DNA of 64,000 nucleotides from Nocardia sp. NBC_00403 (GTDB taxonomy: Bacteria; Actinomycetota; Actinomycetes; Mycobacteriales; Mycobacteriaceae), in contig NZ_CP107939.1 of NCBI RefSeq assembly GCF_036046055.1, positions 7,626,001-7,690,000 on the forward strand, read 5' to 3'. Shown here one piece after another: positions 25,881-34,900 of the stretch; positions within the stretch are counted from its first letter, which is position 1, and the number at the start of each line of letters is the position of its first letter. The notes beneath the pieces are model-generated. The model saw only the letters and a list, made by a program, of their open reading frames with translations, searched no databases and was not told the origin of the DNA. The translations under genes and the position numbers were made by a program.

Positions 25881-26321
25881 ATGCGCTCGGATGGGCAAGC
25901 GCAGCAAGGCGATCGGCCATCGAGCCGGTTGACCAGCGCGTACTGGCGCGGTCTGAGCTTCTTGCCCTACCAGGCCGGCGACCACGCCGAGGTCGCACGG
26001 ATGCTGGACCTAGCTGAAGATTCCGCGGTCCAAGCTGTCAACGAGGCCGAGCCTGGTCAACTTCTGGTAGCACTCGAGAACTTGCACCCAGTACTGGAAA
26101 CCCGCGGCCGGGCCGCCTGGGATGCCGGCGAACTGGAATCCGCCGAGAGCTATTACCGATAGCTCACCGAACTCGATCCATGGGATGCGAACGTAAACGC
26201 ATGACTGGCAAACTTCCTACGGGCTACCGGACGTAGGGATGAAGCGTGCAACTGCTACCTCCATGCCGCCCATCTCGGCGCATCAGCCACGATATACGCG
26301 CGAACGCAGGCGGCTCAATGA
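25881..26321 (+). pseudogene. TPR-like protein gene with two in-frame stop codons
   Basis: From the ATG at 25881 the frame reads a helical, TPR-like protein (SAYWRGLSFLPYQAGDHAEVARML, NEAEPGQLLVALENL, AAWDAGELESAESYYR). A TAG at 26160-26162 interrupts it, yet the same frame continues with coherent text (LTELDPWDANVNA), a TGA at 26202-26204, then LANFLRATGRRDEACNCYLHAAHLGASATIYA, to a final TGA at 26319-26321. Both stops fall at ordinary TPR positions (the TGA where Trp would fit). It is therefore a gene inactivated by point mutations, unless the stops are suppressed. The role of the parent protein is unknown. Confidence 0.65.
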
Positions 26322-26375
26322 AGCACCGGCTACGTCAATTCAACCGCCGACTGTGCGCTGACGTGTCCCGGCCTG

Positions 26376-26855
26376 TCATGGCAATCGGTTCATCGAGGGG
26401 CGCAGCCTGTCGAGCGGGGTTTTCCACAGCCAGAGTGTCAGCGCCAGCAGGCTTCCGATTATTGCCGCTCCAAGCGGAACATGAACGGCCAGCATACTCG
26501 AAGCTCCCAATACGGCCTGCCCATTGACGACAGCGAACAGGCCGACGCAAAGGAGGACTGTCCACCCCGGCAATGGCACTATCCGCCATGTGACCACGCT
26601 GGCCACGGCCAACACGAGCGCGCATGCGGCAACGCCCATCGAGTTGACGCTGTGGTATTCCAATGCCGGATAGTCGCCGGTTAGGAAACGCCCTGCCAGC
26701 ATTGCCTGAACGAATCCGTCCGCGGTTGTCACCGTAGCGACTATCCGTAGAATCAGATAGGCCGCACACGCACGACCGACCGGCCTGCCCCGGACGGTAC
26801 CGCGCCCCGAGCACGCGGACGGTATCCGGCGACTGGCCGCTTCGGGAATCGTCAT
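26376..26855 (-). CDS. Four-helix membrane protein of unknown function
   Basis: Protein of about 159 residues with four hydrophobic helices (AYLILRIVATVTTADGFVQAML; GVAACALVLAVASVVTWRI; GWTVLLCVGLFAVVNGQAVLG; PLGAAIIGSLLALTLWLW). The charge pattern suggests a DoxX- or DUF-type small membrane protein, but no family is certain. Its ATG at 26853-26855 overlaps the stop of the upstream dihydrofolate-reductase-like gene (ATGA), which fixes the start and implies translational coupling. A longer frame upstream is only the reverse reading of that gene. Confidence 0.7.
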   Translation of the reverse strand: MTIPEAASRRIPSACSGRGTVRGRPVGRACAAYLILRIVATVTTADGFVQAMLAGRFLTGDYPALEYHSVNSMGVAACALVLAVASVVTWRIVPLPGWTVLLCVGLFAVVNGQAVLGASSMLAVHVPLGAAIIGSLLALTLWLWKTPLDRLRPSMNRLP

Positions 26856-27499
26856 ACCGATGTTCGAATGAATCGCGCGTGCATCACCGCTGATGACGCG
26901 ACCAGTGTGCTGTAGGTGTAACCCTCGAGGGTTCCCATGCCGTCGAAGAGTCGCTCGCCGGCCCCGAGCAGGATCGGCACGATGACAATATCCAACTCGT
27001 CGACCAGCCTGTCCTTCAGGAACTGGTGGATTGTCCGCACCCCACCGCCGAGGCGCACATCCCTGCCTGCGGCAGCCTCGAACGCCCGCCTCAGAACCGC
27101 CTGCGGAGTGTCGTCCACGAAATGAAACGTTGTTCCTCCGGCCATCTTGACCGATGGCCGCGGATGATGGGTCATGACGAATGTGTCGTGGTGATAGGGC
27201 GGGTTCTCGCCCCACCAGCCGGTCCACGACTCATCCTGCCATGGGCCCCGAATCGGACCGAACATGTTGCGGCCCATAATCGTCGCGCCGATACCTGCGT
27301 CTCCAGCCGCGGCGAAGTCGTTGTCGATCCCCTCCTCGCCGCCTTCCATTCCGATCGCCGCACGAGCGGAGCGGGTGGCGAACGCCCAGTCGTGCAGCTT
27401 GCCCCCGCCCACGCCGAAAGGGTTGTCCAGGCTTTGGTGAGCGCCTGCGGCAAAGCCGTCCATCGATATCGTGAAGTTACGTACACAGAGCTTGGGCAT
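26852..27499 (-). CDS. Dihydrofolate reductase family protein (RibD C-terminal-like)
   Basis: Cytoplasmic NADPH-dependent reductase-like protein of about 215 residues. It has the family opening VRNFTISMDGFAAGAHQSLDNPFG, the nucleotide-binding TIMGRNMFGP, the strand FVMTHHPRP, GGGVRTIHQFLKDRLVDELDIVIVPILLGAGERLF, and the end STLVASSAVMHARF. These proteins are mostly uncharacterised and not true folate enzymes. The start ATG at 27499 is chosen because AAAGGA lies about eight bases upstream. A Crp-like dyad lies 95 bases upstream. Coupled to the small membrane protein downstream. Confidence 0.9.
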   Translation of the reverse strand: MPKLCVRNFTISMDGFAAGAHQSLDNPFGVGGGKLHDWAFATRSARAAIGMEGGEEGIDNDFAAAGDAGIGATIMGRNMFGPIRGPWQDESWTGWWGENPPYHHDTFVMTHHPRPSVKMAGGTTFHFVDDTPQAVLRRAFEAAAGRDVRLGGGVRTIHQFLKDRLVDELDIVIVPILLGAGERLFDGMGTLEGYTYSTLVASSAVMHARFIRTSV

Positions 27500-27593
27500 G
27501 TGCAAGTTCCTTTCAGGAAACATTCTCAGTCGGGCCGCCTATCGGCCCTCGACTAGTCATCGAACGATCAGGAACCAGATCGACAAGCAAGAA

Positions 27594-27609
27594 TGTGATT
27601 CATATCACA
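27594..27609. promoter_or_regulatory. Crp/GlxR-type binding site
   Basis: TGTGATTCATATCACA matches TGTGA-N6-TCACA, the consensus of Crp and of the actinobacterial GlxR, with six-base perfect arms. It lies 95 bases upstream of the dihydrofolate-reductase-like gene and after the end of the convergent side of the multicopper oxidase gene. Confidence 0.55.
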
Positions 27610-27702
27610 GCCATCGAGCATCGGTGCGTTCTCCGCGAATTGCAGAGTCCCGCTCCGCATTTTGGGCGAGTTCGCCCTTGTCGGCTCCCGACGCAGAGTT
27701 CG

Positions 27703-29262
27703 TCAACGGGTGGCGAAGGTCGCCATCATGGCCATGTCTTCGTGCTCGAGGGTATGGCAGTGCATTACGAAACGGCCCGGGTAGTCAGTGAATTTTACTG
27801 CTACCTCCGCCACTTCACGGGCCGCGAGGTTCACGGTGTCCTTCCATCCCGCATCGGACGGACGGGGTGGTCGTCGGTTACGTGAGAGCACTTGAAACTG
27901 GTTGAGATGTACGTGCACCGGATGGTTGAAATCGGTACTGAAACGCCAGATTTCGAGGTCACCGAGTCGAGGGTCCGCCGCGGGACGCTGGGCGTCGAAG
28001 GGCAGTCCGTTGATCAGCCAGCCTCTCATGTCTCCCATGTCGCCGCGACGGAAGTCGAAATGGCGAGTGCGGACAGCGGTTTTCGGGTCATGTAATTCGA
28101 TGTCGGCAAGCGTGTCGGGGACATGTGAGGTATCCGCGCTGCGGTCCGCGATGATGAACCGCATGATCTCACCGGTCCTGCCGGTCCCGAGATCGTTGTG
28201 GATCGTGACAAGGTCGCCGAGGGCACATTCGGTGAAGTCCAATATGGTGTCGAATCGTTCGCCGGGGGCAATGTCGATGGCGGTCAAGACTTGCGGGTGG
28301 GCGAGCAACCCACCATCAGAACCGATCTGGGTGAAATATTCGGCGGCGGCGGCCTTGGATTCGATGCGGAGTCGGTAGACCCTGGCATTCGACGCGTTGA
28401 GCCACCGCAACCGATATCTCGCGGTTGTGACGCGGTGCGTTGGCCACGGGACGCCGTTGACCAGAATGACATCACCAAGGACACCTTGGGTGAACTCGGC
28501 GGTCACTCCTGGAGTACTTGTCATCGAGGGATCGATGCCGGGGTATATCAGTGCGCCGTCGGCGGCGAATGCGCGGTCGGTGAGCATCAGTGGAATATCC
28601 CTGGCGCCGGATGGCAGATTCAGTGCACGCTCAGCGTCATCGTTGATCAGATGGAAACCGGCGAGCCCTTTCCATACGCTGGCACCGGTGAAGTCCATCC
28701 GGTGGTCGTGATACCACAGGGTCGCGGCCGGCTGACCAACGGGATAGTCATAGTCGCGTTGTCCGCGCATGACCTGACCGGCCGCATCGTGACTTGTGTG
28801 TGCCGAAGCCCATTGGGCGGGGAGCAAATAGTCGGTCGGGAACCCGTCGGAGTCGTATGGAACGTGACCGCCGTGCAGATGCACCACAACTGGTACCGGC
28901 AGGTGATTGCGATGGGTGACCACAGTTCGGCGCGCACTGCTCGACTGCAATGTGGGGCCGGGGAACGTGCCGTTGTATCCCCAGATACGCGTGCTGTAGC
29001 CAGGCAGGATCTGCACGTCCGCAACCTGCTGAGTGATCGCGTAGTAGTCGGTCGTTGCGTCGCTGCGGGTCGGGGCCAGAACGCCCGGAATCGCCAGCGC
29101 CTGCCCGAACGGCTCGGGCAGTCTCGCGGTACTTGTCAGTTCAGAGCCGAGGGTTGTGCCGCCCGTGACCAACCACGACACGCTGAGCGTGCCTGCGCCG
29201 ACAATTCCGGCGCCGGTCAGCGCGGCCCCGAGGAACTTCCGCCGGTTCGGTCGCCCCGTCAT
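27703..29262 (-). CDS. Multicopper oxidase, Tat-exported
   Basis: Exported copper oxidase of about 519 residues. The N-terminus has a twin-arginine signal (NRRKFLGAALTGAGIVGAG). The four copper-ligand motifs are all present: HLHGGH (about residue 126), WYHDHRMD (about 190), HPVHVHLNQF (about 448) and HCHTLEHEDMAMM (about 500, with the T1 Cys, His and axial Met). Overall layout matches the three-domain CotA/bilirubin-oxidase/SufI group. Likely roles are oxidation of Cu(I) or phenolics outside the membrane. The start at 29262 is set by the Tat signal; an in-frame extension upstream is not plausible. It sits in the same neighbourhood as the CsoR-type site and His-tailed exporter. Confidence 0.94.
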   Translation of the reverse strand: MTGRPNRRKFLGAALTGAGIVGAGTLSVSWLVTGGTTLGSELTSTARLPEPFGQALAIPGVLAPTRSDATTDYYAITQQVADVQILPGYSTRIWGYNGTFPGPTLQSSSARRTVVTHRNHLPVPVVVHLHGGHVPYDSDGFPTDYLLPAQWASAHTSHDAAGQVMRGQRDYDYPVGQPAATLWYHDHRMDFTGASVWKGLAGFHLINDDAERALNLPSGARDIPLMLTDRAFAADGALIYPGIDPSMTSTPGVTAEFTQGVLGDVILVNGVPWPTHRVTTARYRLRWLNASNARVYRLRIESKAAAAEYFTQIGSDGGLLAHPQVLTAIDIAPGERFDTILDFTECALGDLVTIHNDLGTGRTGEIMRFIIADRSADTSHVPDTLADIELHDPKTAVRTRHFDFRRGDMGDMRGWLINGLPFDAQRPAADPRLGDLEIWRFSTDFNHPVHVHLNQFQVLSRNRRPPRPSDAGWKDTVNLAAREVAEVAVKFTDYPGRFVMHCHTLEHEDMAMMATFATR

Positions 29263-29480
29263 GAGGTCGACACTTCGGCAGCCGTGGTCCGCGCGGAGCG
29301 TGCCGAACGCTCGTGATGTTCGCCGACAATATCCGGGACGGTGGATGGCTTCATCGACTCGGTACCAACTGTCATTCGGTGCGTCGCTTTCATCCACCTA
29401 CCGCTCTACTTGGATTCGCGAACCCGGGTCGGCCGGGTTGGCTCTTGAACGCATCGAATGGCGGACGCCCAGTTCGACCG

Positions 29481-29510
29481 CTCGTCATATGATGTACATC
29501 ACATGACGAG
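29481..29510. promoter_or_regulatory. 30-base near-perfect palindrome upstream of the multicopper oxidase
   Basis: Left arm CTCGTCATATGATGT (29481-29495) and right arm ACATCACATGACGAG (29496-29510) are complementary at 14 of 15 positions with no spacer. It lies 219 bases before the oxidase start. It could be a repressor operator or a cruciform; the centre TGATGTACATCA is the most symmetrical part. Confidence 0.5.
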
Positions 29511-29542
29511 TTCGCGGGTGTTCAGGTGGGGCGGAACTCGAA

Positions 29543-29790
29543 TCAGGAGTGCGGTTCCTGGATGGAAACGATTGCGGCGCCGGCGAATCCTGACTTCTTC
29601 ATCATCGACACGTCGAACAGCGGATGCGTAGTGCGGAATTGCCACACCATGAAGAACACGAGCAGCGCGATGGCGAGCGCGGCCAGCGTCACCGTGGTCG
29701 TCGAACCCCAACCGAGCGCGTTGCCGCGGGTCAGGCAGTAGACCCCGGCCACAAGTCCGCCGGTCAGCAGCAGCGAGCCGCTCAATCGCC
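29543..29790 (-). pseudogene. Fragment of a DHA2-type MFS transporter
   Basis: The minus-strand frame reads SGSLLLTGGLVAGVYCLTRGN, ALGWGSTTTVTLAALAIALLV and FFMVWQFRTTHPLFDVSMMK, which matches the middle of 14-helix drug exporters (a helix pair followed by the hP-L-F-D-hphh segment). Nothing recognisable precedes 29790 and the frame ends after SGFAGAAIVSI. Only about 80 residues of a roughly 480-residue family remain. Confidence 0.6.
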
Positions 29791-29993
29791 TACAGCGACA
29801 CTGAAATCGAGATACAAGGCCCGCCCGAAACCGACTGATGCCGCACGCCCAGCCCCACGAACATCCCATAATGCCGATGAGCATTCCACGCGCCCCCTCG
29901 GCCATCTGGATCCAGTATCACCAAAATTAGTTGCAAAGAGACTAGTACAGTGAATACTATGCCTTCAGGCGGACCGACGGATCGGAACACGAA

Positions 29994-30140
29994 ATGAGCA
30001 AGGCAACAACAACATTGGCAATCGCCGACGGCGCCCGCGGCGCGAACAAGGCCAAAGCCGAAGGCAAGTCAGCAGGCCAACCTGCTGTCCCCGCCCCGGA
30101 AGAAATGTTCCGCCACACCCACTGCCACACCATCGACTGA
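29994..30140 (+). CDS. Possible small peptide gene, 48 residues
   Basis: ATG at 29994 opens a 48-codon frame: an Ala/Lys/Gly-rich N-terminal part (ATTTLAIADGARGANKAKAEG) and a C-terminal end FRHTHCHTID, with three His around a single Cys. AAATGAGC is preceded by CGGAACACGAA, a weak ribosome site. The size, the leader-like first part and the Cys/His tail are compatible with a small metal-binding or modified peptide, but no partner enzyme is nearby and chance is not excluded. Confidence 0.3.
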   Translation: MSKATTTLAIADGARGANKAKAEGKSAGQPAVPAPEEMFRHTHCHTID

Positions 30141-30327
30141 GACCAGCCCGTCACCGCAAACCCCAGCGAGTAGCCCTGCCCCGAACGCCGGGCCACCACA
30201 CGGTGACTCGGCCCCCTGGCACGACGACGCGGCGCAGCTGGCGGACCCCAGGGTCGGAGTGACCTCGGCACCCCTATCGCTGCCCGCGGCGAAGGGACCG
30301 CCGAAGGGCCGAAAGAGATTGCCTGAT

Positions 30328-31923
30328 ATGAACGAATCGTTGCGGGTCGATGCAGACCTACTGCGGGCGCTCGCTCCGGAACTCACCGCCCTCGCCGATT
30401 TGGCCCACAAAGAGCTGACACAGCTGAAAGCCACGCTCGAGGCGGAAGGCCAGTGCTGGGGCGACGACGAGCCAGGCCTGACCTTCGGCGAAAGCTACGT
30501 ACCGGAGGCAGAAAAAGGGCTGGCCGGCTATGCGAACCTGGTCGAAAACCTGCACAGGACCAGCGGAGGTGTCGTGGATGCTGCCGACGCCTTCCACAAC
30601 CATGACCAGGACATCGGCAACCAACTCCGCAATCTGCAGCGCGCCGGCGTCGAACCCGGATGGCACACACCCACCCCGTCGTTCGATCAACCGATCTGGC
30701 CCAACCCTGGCTCATCACCATCAGCGCTGCACCTGAACGGTTCTGCGTCGAATCCAGGACTCGGCACCAGCGCCGGCAACCTCAGCGGAACCTCCGATCG
30801 CCACTCTCGATACGAACAGCCGCAAATTCAACCGCAGCATCCCGACTATGACACCAGCCCTGGAAGGCGCGACGGGCAGCCGATAGACCAGGCTCCCGGC
30901 TCCATCGCACCACGGCCTGCCCGGGACTCCGCACCACCGCCTGCCCGGGACCCTGCACCACCGCCTGCCCGGGACTCCGCGCCACCCGATGCAGCGGGCG
31001 CCCGATCCGGAAGGCCCGAGCGCACCGCAGTCGCCGGGAAACCCTTGGAAACACCGTGGTCAGGGCCCTCAGCAGCCACACCGTGGCAGCGAAAAGTGGC
31101 CGGTACGCCGGGCTTGACCATCGGGGCCGGCGCGCCGGCCCCGCGAAGCGCACCCGGCGGTGTTCCGCCCGGCCGAGTGTTTCCGCCGCAGCCCGGAACT
31201 CCGGCACCGGGCGCGGCACGCCCCGCGAAGCGCACAAAGGCCGGCCGAAGCGCGAAAACTCGTCGGCCCCATCCTATTCCGATCCAGCCGAAGCACGTCG
31301 AGACCGACCAGGCAGCCATGGAGGTTGCGCGCGCGCTTGCCGCCAGACACGGCCTGCGGATCGTGGGGTTCGAGACCGCCGGCATCTCGGAACGCACGGT
31401 GCATGAGATCGCGGCGGCCGTCGACGACATCCTCGGGAAGTACCCATTCCTCGACCTCGGTGGGATCGAGATCACCGAACTCGGCGGCCACGCGGTGTCC
31501 GATGTGAAATGGGATCTAGCAGCGGGATGGATCATTCTCGACCGGACCGCGGTGGCCAACCCCACTCCGTCGGTACCCGGATCCGATGAACCGCCCATGT
31601 ATTCGACCATCGTCAACGACCTCGGTCGGATACTGGAGGCGACCGCAGGTCCACGCACGCGGCAGCGAGCGCAGGCGTCATTGATCACCGAATACTGGCG
31701 AATCAGCGGGCCGTGGAACCGAACCGACACGCTGGCCCACATCGTTGCCGGCTACCGGAAGTGGCGCGCACAACTGAGCGGCCACAGCTTCTCGGGCAGT
31801 CGGTTCGAACCCCGCGCGGCGCTGGTCGAAGCGTTCACCGAGGTCGAACTGCGCGGTGACAAAGCCTGCGGACCGGCAAAAGTGCTGCACCAGTTGGTCG
31901 TCGAGAACGCGCGAGGACACTAG
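30328..31923 (+). CDS. WXG100-like protein with proline-rich linker and degenerate zincin-like C-terminal domain
   Basis: Type VII-style polymorphic protein of 531 residues. Residues 1-115 are a helical WXG100-like domain (WGDDEPGLTFGESYVPEAEKGLAGYANLVENL, a W-G then Y-x-P pattern typical of such N-termini). Residues 115-325 are Pro/Ala-rich, including three PARDxAPP units. Residues 325-531 resemble zincin-type metallopeptidase toxin domains: LGGIEITELGGH, GWIILDRTAVANP, and RAALVEAFTEVELRG near residue 501. The expected H-E-x-x-H helix reads N430-D-L-G-R434, so the metal site is lost. The ATG at 30328 is preferred. The giant gene starts nine bases after the stop, so the two are co-expressed. 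Confidence 0.7.
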   Translation: MNESLRVDADLLRALAPELTALADLAHKELTQLKATLEAEGQCWGDDEPGLTFGESYVPEAEKGLAGYANLVENLHRTSGGVVDAADAFHNHDQDIGNQLRNLQRAGVEPGWHTPTPSFDQPIWPNPGSSPSALHLNGSASNPGLGTSAGNLSGTSDRHSRYEQPQIQPQHPDYDTSPGRRDGQPIDQAPGSIAPRPARDSAPPPARDPAPPPARDSAPPDAAGARSGRPERTAVAGKPLETPWSGPSAATPWQRKVAGTPGLTIGAGAPAPRSAPGGVPPGRVFPPQPGTPAPGAARPAKRTKAGRSAKTRRPHPIPIQPKHVETDQAAMEVARALAARHGLRIVGFETAGISERTVHEIAAAVDDILGKYPFLDLGGIEITELGGHAVSDVKWDLAAGWIILDRTAVANPTPSVPGSDEPPMYSTIVNDLGRILEATAGPRTRQRAQASLITEYWRISGPWNRTDTLAHIVAGYRKWRAQLSGHSFSGSRFEPRAALVEAFTEVELRGDKACGPAKVLHQLVVENARGH

Positions 31924-31932
31924 GGGCGCAGG

Positions 31933-34900
31933 GTGACAGGGCCACTTTTACCAGGAATCCCCCCGGGTTTGCAGGACATGGCCTTCGGGCACATGCCGAA
32001 CGCGAGGATCGCTGGAATGTGGCGGGCCGCGGACGCTTGGTCGGATTCGGCCAATGGGCTTGCTGTGGTCCTCAGTGGGATCGAAGCTTCGGAAGCGCGC
32101 GCGGTGCTGACGGCTGATGGCGTCACCGCTGAGGCGATACGGTCGCAGTATCGGGGGCTCGCCGACGATACGCGACAACTAGTCGAGTTCAGCGACAGTA
32201 TGGCGAGGCTGTTGTACGAGACAGCCACGATGCTCGAACTCGAGCAATACATGGTGCGTGCCGTTGCATTAGTGATGGCGGCGCAGTGCGCGTGGGACGT
32301 GCTGATGGGTCCCGCCGGTATCGCGAAAATGGCCACCGATCGAATCGCAGGCGAGACGGCGATGAAGGTGGCATGGCGCGAGATGCTGTCGCAGCTATGG
32401 CGCTTGATGGGGAAGTTCGCGGCGGAGCATCCACGACTGGCGATCGTCATTCGGGGTGCGGTTATCGGTGGCGCGACCATGGGCGGGGCCCGTGCGTACG
32501 CCGAAGGTCTTCAGGTCGTGCACGGGGATCGGAATGGGGTGGGTTGGAAGACGGTCGTGGCCGCGGTCTTGGTCGGCATTGCCGGAGGGGCGGCGGGTGG
32601 TTCCCTCGGCGCTGACGTCGCACCCAGGGTGCGTAGCTTGGGAGCGAACGCCGTTTCCAAGGCGGGGCAGATGGTTTGGCGTTCAGCGGCAGTGCTGGCG
32701 GCAGGCACCGCGGGTGGCGCGGCCGGTGGCGCGGCGGGTGGCCTGACTGCGGAGGGTCTGGCCACAGGGAAGCTCGAGGGCAAGAACCTGGCCGAAATGG
32801 TGCTGATGGGGATCACCAGCGGCACGCTCAGTGGCGTGGGCGCTGGAGTGCGGAGCGTGCGGGCCGGCGGCTACGCGGGCGCACCGGTCACTGGGAATGA
32901 TCGCGTGCGGACGCCGTCGGATGTCACATCACACGTCCAACCCACCCCGCCACACGCTAGGCAACCGCTGACCGGATCCGGAGACGGTCACGCACCTCGA
33001 CCGAAGTATCGCACCCCCGAGGTGACGGTGATCGGGAAGGCACTGTCCGATAGCGTTGGCCGCGACATCGATCTCATAAAGATGGAGCCGAGAGCAGCGC
33101 GCGACACAGCTGCCGACCGCTTGAACATCCCGGCCGCCGCACCCGACCGTGTCAGGCCAGCACTTGATTTCGCCAATTTACGGACCCCGACCAACCACGA
33201 ACTCCTGCGTTTGACCCATGACCAGGCCATGGGGGCGGCGCGACCGAGCGATCCTGGAGGAGGGTCGACACCGCACCCGAAAGACACTGGCCCGCAACCA
33301 GGTTCATCGCCATCGCCGCGATCCTCACCCATACCGCCCCCATCGGGGGGATCACCTCACTCACCGCTCGGCCACGGCCCGATCCATCGATCGGCAGTAG
33401 TGACACCCCGGAGCACCGTTTTCGCACCTCCGCGCATTGTTATCAGAACGGGCGAGCCGACCGGCCACACCAACGCCGTCGAGCCGCGCGGCGCCCGCAC
33501 CGGCCCGGACATGGCCGTGGAAGCCCCCGCCAGTCAACGGGATGTTCCTCCGACACCGTCGACGCACACCGTGGAGTTCGATCTCAACGTCGGTAGCGAC
33601 GGCAAAGTTATGACAAGTCCCGATGAAGCCGGCGCAGTAGCAACTGCCGAAGGGGTCAATGCCCTTGCCGGCGAGCAGACTTCGGCAACCGAATCGAACA
33701 TCTCGCAGGATAATTCGGTGCATCAGGGCGGGCAGGACGCCACCGGTACGGCACCGCCGAGCACGCACGGCGAGACGTCGCCGCTCACCCACGATGACGG
33801 CAGCGGGGAGTTCGTGCCCGTGCGCAACGAACGCGCCGACCTCGAGTTCCGGGCCGCATTCGCTCGCGAGCTGGCGCAACTACTGGGCACGGGGGCATCG
33901 GAAGCTGCACCTTTGCCGCCGAGTCCGACGGTTGGCGCGAACAGCTCAGGCGCGCAGGCAATCTCGCCGAGCATAGTTCCGGATCACCCGCCCTCGCCGC
34001 CGCCACAGGCCACGCCTGAGGGTAAAGGCCCTGTGCCACAGGTTAATTCATCGCAAAAGACTCTGGATGCCGCACCGGCGGCATCGCAACGCTCCGTCGT
34101 TGACGCGAGCAGCCCCGCCGCGCATGCAAGCCCACCGAGAACAGCCTCGGAGATCGCGTCCTCGACACCTGCGCGAGCAACCCTCGACAACAGCGCCGCC
34201 CAAGCAGCCCAGTCGAGGACAGTTCCGGACCCACCACCCCCTACGCCACGACTGATTCCCGAAACGAACGAGCCCGCTGCGCATTCAGCAACTCCCCACC
34301 CCATCTCCGACACAAACAGCCCCGCCGCCCGCGCAGCCGACCAGACAACTGTTCCGGATCACACGTCACCGATACCGCAAGCTCCAATCCTCGACACCCA
34401 CAATCTCGCGGCACAAACCACACCAAGGACCGTCCCGTATCTCCCACCCTCGCCGCAGCCGCACTTCACCTTGCACACGAATAGCCTTGTGCCGACCACG
34501 AATACATCGAGCCCTACTCGCGACGTCATACCGGTCGCACCGCAGCAACCCGCCGATGATCCGAACTACCTTGCCGGACAGTCGGCTACACCGAAGCCGG
34601 TTCCAGAGGTCGGTCCGCTACCGCGGAGCCCCCACATAGATCCAGCCGCGACCTCGAGGGATTCACCGAACCCGCTCGGCGCAATGAGCGGTCGACAGGG
34701 CGGCAACAACGAGAAGCTCGAAGAGTTCATTTATCCGAAGCCGCTCACCGTCCAGGATCCTCATCCGGATGACTCTCCGAACCCGCATCGTCGAGACATG
34801 CGGGAAGTTCCGGAACAATCACCTCAGGACCCTGCCTATATGCCGATGCCGGGTGTTCCAGATCCGCCGGAGCAGGAGCGATCCGGGACCATCACGCCAC

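Noticed and set aside
28198..29316. 372-codon plus-strand frame
   Set aside because: Shadow of the multicopper oxidase gene.
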